From the NCBI GenBank assembly GCA_021805735.1, contig JAJZEE010000036.1, positions 1-33,392 of the forward strand: a stretch of DNA of 33,392 nucleotides. The letters are read 5' to 3'. The position numbers and the translations under genes are program-made. The DNA is from Bacillota bacterium. Lineage in GTDB: Bacteria; Bacillota; Bacilli; Alicyclobacillales; SLC66. The notes beneath the pieces were generated by a model, which ran no database searches, was not told where the DNA came from, and saw only the letters and a program-made list of their open reading frames with translations. Position 1 is the first letter of the stretch, and each line of letters opens with the position of its first letter. Below, piece after piece: positions 1-6,596 of the stretch.

Positions 1-228
1 AATGCTGATAACCGCACGGGCGAGGTCGAGGAGTTCCTTCGCACAGCTACCGCCGATCAAGTCGTGAGGTTGCATGACGAGGTTGAGCGACTCGTGCGGT
101 TGCATGACGAGTTGGACGACCGCGAAAATCTCGTCATGATCAAGGAATTGCTGTGGGGGTTGATCGAGGAAAAAAGGAAACTCGAAGCCTCGGAATCGGA
201 AGCATCTCTTGACGAGGCGATGGGTTAG
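1..228 (+). CDS. C-terminal end of a coiled-coil protein (truncated by window edge)
   Basis: An open frame enters from the left edge and stops with TAG at 226-228, leaving 75 codons. The peptide is rich in Glu, Asp, Arg and Leu. It contains an imperfect internal duplication, RLHDEVERLV followed by RLHDELDDRE, encoded by a repeated GTGAGGTTGCATGACGAG-like stretch near positions 66-115. The heptad-like spacing suggests a coiled coil. There is no recognisable catalytic motif in the visible part. It lies on the plus strand like the integrase further right, so it probably belongs to the same integrative element, but that is inference. Family unknown. Confidence 0.6.
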   Translation, partial: NADNRTGEVEEFLRTATADQVVRLHDEVERLVRLHDELDDRENLVMIKELLWGLIEEKRKLEASESEASLDEAMG

Positions 229-937
229 GCCACGGTTTGATGCGTCTCCCCGCCCTTCGGCCCACGCTGGAGGGTTTCTTTATGCCGTCTCCCCAAACTT
301 GGAGGGTATCCCACTTTGGGAAGACCTACGGTGCCGAAGGGCAATGGGCGGTAAGCTGACTCTCCAACGGTTGCCGATTTGTGCCACCGGCCGGACATGC
401 TCTGACGTCTCCACGAATTGGTGGATACACGATTTCTCCCACCGGTGCGATGTTTTCAGATAACGCCATCTTGCAAGATGGTGCTGAACAAAAGCTCCAA
501 AAAGCTGCCCTTGAAATTTCAAGTTGATACGCGCGAGTACACGAATCGGCTAGTCTTCACTCACAAAGCGATTTGTACCGCAGAACGATTATTAACCGGT
601 TGATAAAGCCGCTTCGCCTTCGGGACCCTTCGCTCGTTGCAGGGGTGTAAGTTTAACTGACACCCTTCCCCGCCGTTCCTCGTTGTCGGAATCGAAGGGC
701 GGACAGGCAGTGAGGGGTCTCGCCAAAGTTGGAGACTCCTCACGTTCCCCGAGAATGAGGTGCGCTCAATTTTGGACCCCTAAAGCCAGTGGTTAGGACT
801 TGAGTTCTAACCCTTTCGCGACGACGACTCACCAACTTCGGAGAGCCTCCGCTCCCCGCAAATCGCATATTCCGCAGGGCAAAATATGGAGCAAAAAGCT
901 CAGGTTAACCGCCCTGATTGGTGCTAAGGATGCACCC
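229..937. repeat. Gene-free stretch with repeated CCAA/TTGG hairpins
   Basis: No convincing gene is seen in about 700 bases. Several units share the pattern GTCTC-(N)-CCAA-NN-TTGG-GAG: near 287-306 (CTCCCCAAACTTGGAG), 406-426 (CTCCACGAATTGGTGGA), 717-737 (TCTCGCCAAAGTTGGAGA) and 827-846 (CTCACCAACTTCGGAGAG). A looser one lies near 243-274. Each can form a short hairpin. A perfect 16-bp palindrome sits at 466-481, and a GGGTGT/ACACCC hairpin at 643-665 could be a terminator. Small open frames here have no supporting start signals. The function of the repeats is unknown. Confidence 0.45.
466..481. promoter_or_regulatory. Perfect 16-bp palindrome
   Basis: CCATCTTGCAAGATGG reads identically on both strands and is flanked by G and T/GC that do not extend it. 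It lies in the gene-free part of the tRNA-Pro element. A dimeric repressor or other symmetric protein could bind it, but no regulator gene is visible next to it. It could also be the tip of a transcript hairpin. Confidence 0.35.
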
Positions 938-1093
938 TCATTCTTCGTGGGGCCTCTCTTTTTGGTCGTCCGGATGCTTGTCCGCATCGGACCGCTTTGG
1001 CAAGCCGAATTCGCGGTAGAGTCCGAAAATCAATTCCTTGTTCGGTTTGCCGATGACCTCGACCGTAACCTCTATGCCGGATTTTCGTGCCAT
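938..1093 (-). CDS. Small orphan protein, 51 residues
   Basis: The start ATG at 1091-1093 follows an AGGAGG ribosome binding site with normal spacing; the longer frame starting at 1126 lacks one. The product begins MARKSGIEVTVEVIGKPN and ends in a charged tail (KHPDDQKERPHEE). The order beta-strand (IEVTVEVIG), helix (NKELIFGLYREFG), charged tail is suggested by the composition. No family is recognised. It lies 107 bases downstream of the 122-residue gene on the same strand and could be cotranscribed. Being inside the tRNA-Pro element, it is likely an accessory gene of that element. Confidence 0.65.
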   Translation of the reverse strand: MARKSGIEVTVEVIGKPNKELIFGLYREFGLPKRSDADKHPDDQKERPHEE

Positions 1094-1200
1094 ACGGCAC
1101 CTCCTCATGCGATCCTTGGACGCCACGCATAGACAAGTATAGCATCACCTGCAGCAGTTTTTCCGGCGACAGACATCTTTGTGATGCACGCACCCTTGCT

Positions 1201-1569
1201 TCAAATGAGGACACGCACATCGACTGTCGGTATGTCCACCGTCACGGTCGGCACCTGATGGTCCAGCGTTAGCGTGCCATTGGCATACACGAACGTCAGC
1301 GCTTCGGCTGTCAGCGTCACCTCTACGGGCGCAGGGAGAGCGCCGAGAAGATCATACAAAAGCGTCACAGGCACGTTGACCGTATGGCGACCATCCGCGA
1401 TGGTGACAAGCGCATAGCGGATGGTGCGCGCATGGATCTTGCCGCGTTCATCGACGCGCCTCCGGACAATTCCATGCGACTTCGGCAGTCCGCGATAAGG
1501 CTTCAGAAGACCGACGAGCGCAGGAGCAGAGATGGTGTAGGCGAGATCCCGTTCGGCCACGACTTGCAT
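1201..1569 (-). CDS. Hypothetical beta-rich protein, 122 residues
   Basis: The start chosen is the ATG at 1567-1569, preceded by GGGGGAGGGG eight bases upstream. The ATG 18 bases further upstream overlaps that binding site and is unlikely. The protein is beta-rich with many Val, Thr and Leu residues and no membrane segment. The stretch LLYDLLGALPAPVEVTLTAE faintly recalls a DNA clamp subunit pattern (helix, then two strands), but it is much too short for a full clamp and this is only a resemblance. The neighbour downstream on the same strand is the 51-residue gene. Function unknown. Confidence 0.6.
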   Translation of the reverse strand: MQVVAERDLAYTISAPALVGLLKPYRGLPKSHGIVRRRVDERGKIHARTIRYALVTIADGRHTVNVPVTLLYDLLGALPAPVEVTLTAEALTFVYANGTLTLDHQVPTVTVDIPTVDVRVLI

Positions 1570-1812
1570 GACGATCCCCTCCCCCATATTTCAGGCAATC
1601 AGACACGCATTCTCTGATTGTATCCCTTTTCCCCGAAACCAGGGAGACCATCATCAGAGTCCGGCAACTTGACGATCATACAATACCGCCACTCTGTGCG
1701 AATTTCCGTGCCGCGTGAAATTCTATCTGCGTCATGCTCAGGAGCGAAGGTGGGAGACGTGGCGCCATAGCGCTGACTTTCCTCGTCCTATGCAAAGGAA
1801 AACTGAAGCCCG

Positions 1813-1831
1813 ATGGAGTTATTTCGTACTT
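1813..1831 (+). repeat. Box A, left copy
   Basis: ATGGAGTTATTTCGTACTT (19 bases) is identical to 2826-2844. Both copies are followed by a TT(T)GCGCAA or TTCGCAA element. It contains the TTTCGTA core that recurs in box B. It lies about 50 bases to the left of box B in this copy. Confidence 0.75.
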
Positions 1832-1878
1832 CTTTGCGCAATATGTATGTCCGGGAACCCGCACCACGAAAGGGCTGA

Positions 1879-1913
1879 GGAGTTATTTCGTTTCATTCGT
1901 TTCTTTCGTATAG
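1879..1913 (+). repeat. Box B, left copy: three TTCGT iterons
   Basis: GGAGTTATTTCGTTTCATTC continues as GTTTCTTTCGTATAG. It holds three TTCGT elements spaced nine to ten bases apart. The right counterpart is 2917-2949. The regular spacing of about one helical turn suggests a protein that binds in phase on one face of the DNA. Confidence 0.7.
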
Positions 1914-2237
1914 CCCCTTGCTGAAACGGACTCCGTTGTGCCGCAAAGCGAAATACATAGTATTCCGATTATAGTACTGTAAATTAGAAAATCGTCGATA
2001 GAATGAGAAAACGAGCGATAAGACAAGATAAACCCCTCCAGATCACCTCGCTCAATAGTCGAATTTCGGCTAGAGCGGGTTTGAGCAATGCACTCGATGC
2101 GTGTTACGGTGATGTCGAGCAATTCAAGCGATTCCACTGCATGGCACCCACTGCGCGCGCATCTCCCTGGGGACTTTGGACAAGCAGTCGCAATCGGTTG
2201 ACTCGCCGACAACTACATCTCTCAGGGAGGATTTCAT

Positions 2238-2426
2238 ATGGGCGCAAAAGAGTGCGAATCAGCAATCGACGTGGAAGTACAGGAACTAATGAAGGCGCTA
2301 TGTCGTGCTGCGGCACAACCCAGCGATCCGCAGGCGCGAATCGAGTTTGACAAGTCGCTTGACCAAGCGGTGCCGAACGCCTATCGCTGGATCAAGATCA
2401 TCTTGAACCGAAACATCAGATCGTAG
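2238..2426 (+). CDS. Small hypothetical protein, 62 residues
   Basis: The ATG at 2238 follows a strong GGGAGG site seven to eight bases upstream, and the frame closes with TAG at 2424-2426. The product (MGAKECESAIDVEVQELMKA..., ending in LNRNIRS) is probably all-helical. No domain is recognised. It is followed after about 30 bases by a strong hairpin (2457-2497). It sits between the two copies of box A/box B, on the same strand as the integrase. It may be a small regulator or directionality factor of the element, but nothing in the sequence proves that. Confidence 0.65.
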   Translation: MGAKECESAIDVEVQELMKALCRAAAQPSDPQARIEFDKSLDQAVPNAYRWIKIILNRNIRS

Positions 2427-2456
2427 GAAGTCGGATTCGGGTCAAGACGAGTTAGA

Positions 2457-2497
2457 GAAAGCCGGGCACGCACAACTCTCATGTGTTCCCGGCTTTC
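2457..2497 (+). terminator. Hairpin downstream of the 62-residue gene
   Basis: GAAAGCCGGG (2457-2466) pairs perfectly with CCCGGCTTTC (2488-2497). The 10-bp stem closes a 21-base loop that contains a CAC/GTG pairing. A second pairing, GAGAAAGC with GCTTTCTC a few bases further on, is mutually exclusive. The T run after the stem is poor, so termination efficiency is uncertain. Confidence 0.6.
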
Positions 2498-2552
2498 AAT
2501 GCTTTCTCTCTGGGAATCGGAAGCGGAACAATGTGGATGTGTAGAGAGGCAA

Positions 2553-2800
2553 GTGTCGGTTAGTGTCAGTAACTTTTGCCGATCCGCGAAGCAGGACCGT
2601 CAAGCCGTGCTAGCTCACAAGGGTTTTTCGAGAAGTGTCAGTGCTGTCAGTGGTATCAGTTATAGAAGGCGTGTAGAGAAGTGGCACTTGTGGCACCTCG
2701 TGGCACTGACTTTCATCATTTCACATGACGGCCCTCTAAAGCCGCGCTGGACAAGGGTTGCGTGACTCGCGGCACCTCATGGCACTCGTGGCACTTATAG
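2553..2800 (+). repeat. TGTCAG and TGGCAC iteron cluster
   Basis: TGTCAG-type elements lie near 2553-2570 and 2635-2660. They are followed by two triplets of GGCAC: 2683, 2692, 2702 and then 2771, 2781, 2790. Within each triplet the spacing is 9-10 bases, about one helical turn. Further TGTCAGT copies occur near 3038-3065. No gene is supported between 2498 and 3216. Candidates are a replication origin, an integrase or excisionase arm region, or an operator array. Confidence 0.6.
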
Positions 2801-2825
2801 AACCTGTCTGGCGCGTGCATTCGCA

Positions 2826-2844
2826 ATGGAGTTATTTCGTACTT
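2826..2844 (+). repeat. Box A, right copy
   Basis: A 19-base exact copy of 1813-1831. Its last six bases form the left arm of the inverted repeat at 2838-2873, so in this copy box A has been built into a palindrome. Confidence 0.75.
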
Positions 2845-2873
2845 AATTCGCAAGGTGTGCGAAATTAAGTACG
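2838..2873. promoter_or_regulatory. Inverted repeat within box A
   Basis: GTACTTAATTCGC (2839-2851) and GCGAAATTAAGTAC (2859-2872) are near-perfect inverted arms around a seven-base centre. This is a plausible dimer operator or a cruciform in the iteron-rich DNA upstream of the integrase. Confidence 0.55.
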
Positions 2874-2916
2874 CCCCACAAACCCTTATGCCGCGCGGCT
2901 TCGCAGGCTCTATAGG

Positions 2917-2949
2917 GGGGTTATTTCGTTAATTCGTTTATTTCGTACC
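2917..2949 (+). repeat. Box B, right copy
   Basis: GGGGTTATTTCGTTAATTCG continues as TTTATTTCGTACC. It matches 1879-1913 in the three TTCGT elements and their spacing, with differences in the bases between them. This pattern is expected when the repeated elements are under selection and the spacers are not. Confidence 0.7.
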
Positions 2950-3164
2950 ATAGACAGAATAGAGCCGCAGTCCGCTACTCGTCAGTGTGCTTACCGGATA
3001 GCCACCGTACCGCGCGGGACGTGGGTTAAACGCTTCTTGTCAGTACTTGTCGTACCTGTCAGTAGGTATGTGCGTAGCAATCTCTTGCTTAACCACTGTT
3101 AGTCGGAGTATTGTGCGTATGCCCCCTGCTTATAAAGCAGAGGGCCGTGCATTTAGCCTTGGTA

Positions 3165-3177
3165 TATCAACGTTTTT
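3165..3177 (+). repeat. 13-bp direct repeat, copy 1 (left of integrase)
   Basis: TATCAACGTTTTT occurs here and again at 4530-4542, directly against the tRNA-Pro 3' end. The pair flanks the integrase gene and may be integrase binding sites. Confidence 0.6.
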
Positions 3178-3185
3178 AAGTCTAT

Positions 3186-3204
3186 GGTCTAGTCTTGGTC
3201 TAGT
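3186..3204 (-). promoter_or_regulatory. Two GGTCTAGT sites upstream of the integrase
   Basis: GGTCTAGT occurs at 3186-3193 and 3197-3204, 11 bases apart. The reverse complement, ACTAGACC, occurs twice downstream of the integrase at 4454-4461 and 4466-4473. Paired, oppositely oriented sites flanking the integrase resemble arm-type binding sites, and the upstream pair could also let the integrase repress itself. Confidence 0.55.
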
Positions 3205-3270
3205 ATTTATGCTACTATGGACACAAGAGACAAAGCAACATACATGCACACACAAAGGAGCGACCTGCTC

Positions 3271-4419
3271 ATGGCGACCATCGCGCACCGGGGAACAGAC
3301 AGCGACGGCAAGGAAATCTGGCGAATCCGTGTCTTTGTCGACGGCAAGCAAAAGAGCATTACATACCACGGTAGTGAGCGCGGCGCACAGCGAACGGCGG
3401 CAGCTGCAGAGAACCGGCGAGAACAAGGGGAAACGGTCGCGCCTACAAAGATGAAGGTGGGCGACTACCTGAGCGAGTGGCTGGAGACGTATCAGAAACA
3501 GGAAGTGGCCAAGATCACCTATGTGGAAGACACGGGGCGACTGCGCAGGAACATCCTGCCGGAGATCGGAGAAAAACGCATGGCAACGCTCACGACGATG
3601 GATTGCCAGCGCACCGTGAACCGTCTGACCCAGCAAGGCAAGGCGCGCTCCGCCGTGATGGTTTTTAACTTGCTCAAGAAGTCATTACGCAAAGCGGTCG
3701 AACTCGGATACTTGGTCAAGAATCCGATGGATGCGGTCACGAAGCCGAAAGACCGTGCACAGGAACGTCCAGCACTCACCGACGAACAGGCGGTCGCATT
3801 TTTGGAGGCGGCCAAAGGAGACACCCTGTGCGCATTCTTTGCCTTTCTACTGCATACGGGTGCACGTCCAGAAGAAGCGCAAGGACTACTCTGGATCGAC
3901 GTGGACTTTGAAAAGCGTGTGATTTGTTTTCGCAGGGCTATGAAACGTCTGCCTGGCGGCGGGTGGGAATTCGCGGAGATGAAAACGACCTCAAGCGTCA
4001 ACGACTTCCCGATGAACGAAGAACTCATAGGCATCTTGAGAGCGCACAAGAAAGAGCAGGCCCGTTTACGTCTGGCAATGGGGACGGACTGGGCAGACAA
4101 CGGACTGGCATTCACCAATCAGGCAGGCAATCCGGTGGATGTCAGCAAGGCACGCAAACATTTGAAAGCCATTTTGACATCCTCGGGACTTCCCACGATC
4201 CGGCTGTATGATCTGCGACATACGTTTGGTTCGACCACACTGCAGGATGGAACGGACATTAAGACGGTCAGCCGGTTGATGCGCCACGCGAGTATCACAA
4301 CGACGGCCCGTTACATGCACGGCAACGCAGAGACAGACCGTGCAGCCGTGGAGCGGCGTGGCAAAAGGCTGAAGCGGAACGGTGACGCGAGAAATGATCA
4401 CAATGCGACAGGTGAATAG
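3271..4419 (+). CDS. int: Tyrosine recombinase / phage-type integrase
   Basis: A site-specific recombinase that would insert and excise the element at tRNA-Pro. The start is placed at ATG 3271, ten bases after AAAGGAG; the longer frame from 3217 lacks a binding site. The 382 residues show the usual three parts. Residues 1-55 are an Arg-rich AP2-like arm-binding segment (GKEIWRIRVFVDGKQKSI). A SAM-like core-binding domain covers about 60-155. The catalytic domain covers about 165-350, with Arg199 (HTGARPEEA), the box II motif LYDLRHT with Arg316, His339 (MRHAS) and the nucleophile Tyr348 (ARYMH). All key residues are present, so the enzyme is probably active. A bidirectional terminator follows at 4480-4522. 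The sites flanking the gene are listed separately. Confidence 0.93.
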   Translation: MATIAHRGTDSDGKEIWRIRVFVDGKQKSITYHGSERGAQRTAAAAENRREQGETVAPTKMKVGDYLSEWLETYQKQEVAKITYVEDTGRLRRNILPEIGEKRMATLTTMDCQRTVNRLTQQGKARSAVMVFNLLKKSLRKAVELGYLVKNPMDAVTKPKDRAQERPALTDEQAVAFLEAAKGDTLCAFFAFLLHTGARPEEAQGLLWIDVDFEKRVICFRRAMKRLPGGGWEFAEMKTTSSVNDFPMNEELIGILRAHKKEQARLRLAMGTDWADNGLAFTNQAGNPVDVSKARKHLKAILTSSGLPTIRLYDLRHTFGSTTLQDGTDIKTVSRLMRHASITTTARYMHGNAETDRAAVERRGKRLKRNGDARNDHNATGE

Positions 4420-4453
4420 CGGCTCAGGTGTTCAGTAGGCCGGAACGGGATAG

Positions 4454-4473
4454 ACTAGACCGAAAACTAGACC
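4454..4473 (+). promoter_or_regulatory. Two ACTAGACC sites downstream of the integrase
   Basis: ACTAGACC at 4454-4461 and 4466-4473, 12 bases apart, is the inverse of the pair at 3186-3204. Location between integrase and attachment site fits arm-type integrase sites. Confidence 0.55.
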
Positions 4474-4479
4474 AAACGC

Positions 4480-4522
4480 AAATTCGGATGGCCGCCATTT
4501 ACAGGCGACCATCCGATTTTCC
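4480..4522. terminator. Strong bidirectional terminator
   Basis: TCGGATGGCCGCC (4484-4496) pairs with GGCGACCATCCGA (4505-4517) around ATTTACA, with one mismatch. A T run follows on the plus strand, and A residues precede the stem. It can end both the integrase message and the minus-strand tRNA operon. Confidence 0.8.
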
Positions 4523-4529
4523 TTGCTGT

Positions 4530-4542
4530 ATCAACGTTTTTC
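4530..4542 (+). repeat. 13-bp direct repeat, copy 2 (next to tRNA-Pro)
   Basis: TATCAACGTTTTT, identical to 3165-3177, ends three bases before the encoded CCA of tRNA-Pro. It is therefore inside the attachment region, on the element side. Confidence 0.6.
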
Positions 4543-4544
4543 AT

Positions 4545-4620
4545 GGTCGGAGTTACAGGATTTGAACCTGTGACCTCCTGCTCCCAAGGCAGGCGCGCTA
4601 CCAAGCTGCGCTAAACTCCG
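4545..4620 (-). tRNA. tRNA-Pro (anticodon UGG)
   Basis: A standard cloverleaf with acceptor CGGAGTT/AACTCCG, anticodon stem CCTGC/GCAGG and loop CTTGGGA, T-arm ACAGG-TTCAAAT-CCTGT, and an encoded CCA. Its 3' half is the inferred attachment site of the integrase element to the left. It is the last gene of the minus-strand tRNA operon. Confidence 0.95.
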
Positions 4621-4703
4621 ATAAAGGTACTCTCATCCAACCTTGCAAGATGAACTTACGTCGCTGAATCACTCAACCTGCATCATCAAGTTCCGAAGGG
4701 TTA

Positions 4704-4786
4704 TGGTGCGGGTGAAGGGACTCGAACCCCCACGGTTACCCGCCAGATCCTAAGTCTGGTGCGTCTGCCAATTCCGCCACACCCGC
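4704..4786 (-). tRNA. tRNA-Leu (anticodon UAG)
   Basis: A class II tRNA with acceptor GCGGGTG/CACCCGC, anticodon stem CCAGA/TCTGG and loop CTTAGGA, a long variable arm, T-loop TTCGAGT and an encoded CCA. It lies between tRNA-Pro and the displaced tRNA-Lys half, in the same orientation. Confidence 0.95.
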
Positions 4787-4797
4787 AGGCAAATCAA

Positions 4798-4842
4798 TGG
4801 TGAGCCATGCTGGACTCGAACCAGCGACACCCTGATTAAAAG
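4798..4842 (-). repeat. Displaced 3' half of tRNA-Lys (inferred attachment site)
   Basis: Read on the minus strand, this is the tRNA-Lys sequence from the anticodon loop (CTTTTAATC) to the encoded CCA. It matches 10895-10939 at 43 of 45 positions. The two differences (4810 and 4824) are the two members of one T-stem base pair, C-G here and A-T in the intact gene, so pairing is kept. The remaining 5' half is absent: the bases upstream (GCGGC) cannot pair with TCAGG, so no functional tRNA forms. This is what integration at the 3' half of a tRNA gene leaves behind. Confidence 0.85.
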
Positions 4843-5371
4843 GCCGCGATCACCACTATACAAGACGCAGCACTGGGTTGTCAAGAAATCGATTCGTGAA
4901 AAGAGGGCTGCGCACGCCAAACGCTGGCTGCGTCCGGCTGGAGGAAAATGGCCGGACAGATTGCCTACGCGCAACGGCTCGCGAACTGAATCTCCGCTGC
5001 TCAGTCATGTTCCAGTCGCCGGAAGCCCAACTGTTTGCCTCGACCGTACAAATGGTTGGAATTTAGACGGCAATTCTGGTGGCGTTCACATTTCAGGTCC
5101 AACGGTGGGGCTGGGGTGGTCACCGATTGCAGACATATCTAACACACCTCGCCCTTAAACGAGAGTGTTCGTCTATGAACGATCCGCTGTCACCCGCTGT
5201 TCGATAGCGTTACGTATGGACTCCGGGAAGGGATTACTTTATGCGCTGTTCGGTCGAAAAGGACTCCCAGCAGTTCGCACGAGGCGACAACGAATCAATA
5301 ACCCCTTGGTACGTGACCTGCCCCAGCGGCCATCGCATTGCGTTGTCCATCGCTTAAACCCGCCTTTCTGA
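4843..5371. other. Gene-free stretch at the left end of the island
   Basis: About 530 bases with no supported gene. The short frames present lack start signals. The stretch around 5065-5160 looks like decayed coding DNA, but the translation was not recognised. If an integrase once accompanied the island, this end or the 10.2-10.5 kb stretch would be the place to look for traces. Confidence 0.4.
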
Positions 5372-5401
5372 CTGAGCGTCACCAACAACGCTGACGCTCA
5401 G
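5372..5401 (-). terminator. Hairpin after the MFS gene
   Basis: CTGAGCGTCA (5372-5381) pairs with TGACGCTCAG (5392-5401) across a 10-base loop. It lies 16 bases beyond the stop of the minus-strand transporter. There is no good T run, so it may be a weak or factor-assisted terminator. Confidence 0.45.
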
Positions 5402-5417
5402 ACTTTCCTGCGGTTGC

Positions 5418-6569
5418 CTACCCAGAACATGCGATGCCTGCACAAATCAAGATGCTGACAAAAAGCACGATCCCCGGCCACCCGGAGTATGTCCAGAAGA
5501 CGCCGCCCACCGTACCCGCTATACTCGATCCTACATAATAAAATAAAAGATAAAGTGAAGAAGCCTGCTCCATTCCCGACTGAGCCCGCTCTCCGACCCA
5601 GCCGCTGGCGACGGACTGGCCGGCGAAAAATCCAAATGTACATAACGCAAGCCCAAATAATCTCGCAACGAGCGGCGTTGAGAGCGTGATGAGGACGCCT
5701 GTGAGCATGATGATTGCACCGAGGCGAAACGTCCAAACGCGCCCTTTCACATCGGCGATGCGCCCCATCCAGATCGATGCCACGGTTCCCAACAGATACA
5801 TCAGAAATATCCATCCAACCTGAGTCTGGCTGAGATGATAGGGCGATCCAACCAGCAAATAGCTGATGTAATTATACATTGTCACAAATCCGCCCATCAG
5901 GAAAAAGCCGATGAAGTAGAGCGGCAAGAGTGACCGATCTGCAATTTTTTCCCGCAGTCCGCTGAAAAATGCCAACTGTGAAGCCCGCTTTGACCGGGTG
6001 TCTGGATGCTCGCCGGGAAGCGCCCACGAGAAGATGGCGCTGAGCAATAGACACGCGCCGCCTATGGCCAGAAACCCCATACGCCACGACAGCGAGTCTG
6101 TGAGTGCGCCCATGGCGATTCTTCCGGTCATGCCGCCAACCGTCGTTCCGCCCACGTAAATTCCCATCATCGCCCCGATGACTTTTGTGGGAAATTCATC
6201 GCGCACGTAAGCCATCGCCAATGAGGGCACGCCCGCGAGCGTGACGCCCATCAGCGCACGCAGCCCAATCAGCTCTGAAAAAAGGCTGCATGCAGCCATC
6301 AGCACGGTGAGTAAACTCGATATCAGCAATGACCCGACCATGACGCGCTTGCGTCCGATTCGCGCCGAAACACTCCCCGCAAAAAGCATGGAGACGGAAA
6401 GGGTCAATGTTGTGATTGACAATGACAAGCTGGAATCCACAGGCTGAACGTGAAACTCTTGTGTGAAGACAGGCAACAACGGTTGCGTTGTATAGAGAAG
6501 GGCAAAGGTGACGAGTCCGGCGATAAGAAGCGCGAGTGTGGCTCGCAGGGATAGTGCAGAGCGTACCAT
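5418..6569 (-). CDS. Major facilitator superfamily transporter, YnfM-like
   Basis: A membrane exporter of 383 residues with about twelve hydrophobic helices, close to the usual 390-410. Between helices 2 and 3 it has the MFS motif A-like stretch SARIGRKRVMVG, and after helix 4 the AYVRDEFP loop typical of the YnfM/YybF group. Substrate is unknown; members are usually drug or metabolite exporters. The start ATG at 6567-6569 has GAGGTG eleven bases upstream. A truncated LysR gene begins only 27 bases beyond the start and occupies the place where the divergent promoter and regulator N-terminus should be. Expression may therefore have changed or been lost. Confidence 0.88.
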   Translation of the reverse strand: MVRSALSLRATLALLIAGLVTFALLYTTQPLLPVFTQEFHVQPVDSSLSLSITTLTLSVSMLFAGSVSARIGRKRVMVGSLLISSLLTVLMAACSLFSELIGLRALMGVTLAGVPSLAMAYVRDEFPTKVIGAMMGIYVGGTTVGGMTGRIAMGALTDSLSWRMGFLAIGGACLLLSAIFSWALPGEHPDTRSKRASQLAFFSGLREKIADRSLLPLYFIGFFLMGGFVTMYNYISYLLVGSPYHLSQTQVGWIFLMYLLGTVASIWMGRIADVKGRVWTFRLGAIIMLTGVLITLSTPLVARLFGLALCTFGFFAGQSVASGWVGERAQSGMEQASSLYLLFYYVGSSIAGTVGGVFWTYSGWPGIVLFVSILICAGIACSG

Positions 6570-6596
6570 CCGCCAGTTTCACCTCAGTTTCCTTCG

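Larger units (their letters stand above)
1570..2237. other. Gene-free stretch with box A/box B repeats
   Basis: No supported gene is found here. It contains the left copies of two sequence boxes that recur at 2826-2949, listed separately. A TACTATAAT-like segment on the minus strand near 1970 could be a promoter, but no clear -35 sits at the right distance. Small open frames in both directions lack ribosome binding sites and are taken as chance. Confidence 0.4.
1..4547. mobile_element. Right end of an integrative element inserted at tRNA-Pro
   Basis: An intact tyrosine integrase (3271-4419) lies directly against the 3' end of tRNA-Pro (4545), the standard layout for elements that recombine at tRNA 3' ends. 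The region to its left holds only small orphan genes and long repeat-rich non-coding DNA. The matching second copy of the tRNA-Pro 3' end was not seen between 1 and 4540, so the element must continue beyond the window. Element type (integrative conjugative element, prophage or satellite) cannot be told from what is visible. Confidence 0.65.

Noticed and set aside
229-937. A CRISPR array or type III antitoxin RNA repeats.
   Set aside because: The hairpin units vary in sequence, are irregularly spaced by about 110-310 bases and have no associated cas or toxin gene. No CRISPR-like array was seen anywhere in the window.
800-1132. A 110-codon plus-strand frame.
   Set aside because: It has no ribosome binding site and lies over the 51-residue minus-strand gene, which has a strong one.
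1201-1569. Possible DNA polymerase clamp-like fold in the 122-residue protein.
   Set aside because: The resemblance rests on one helix-strand-strand segment; the protein is a third of clamp length and lacks other recognisable blocks.
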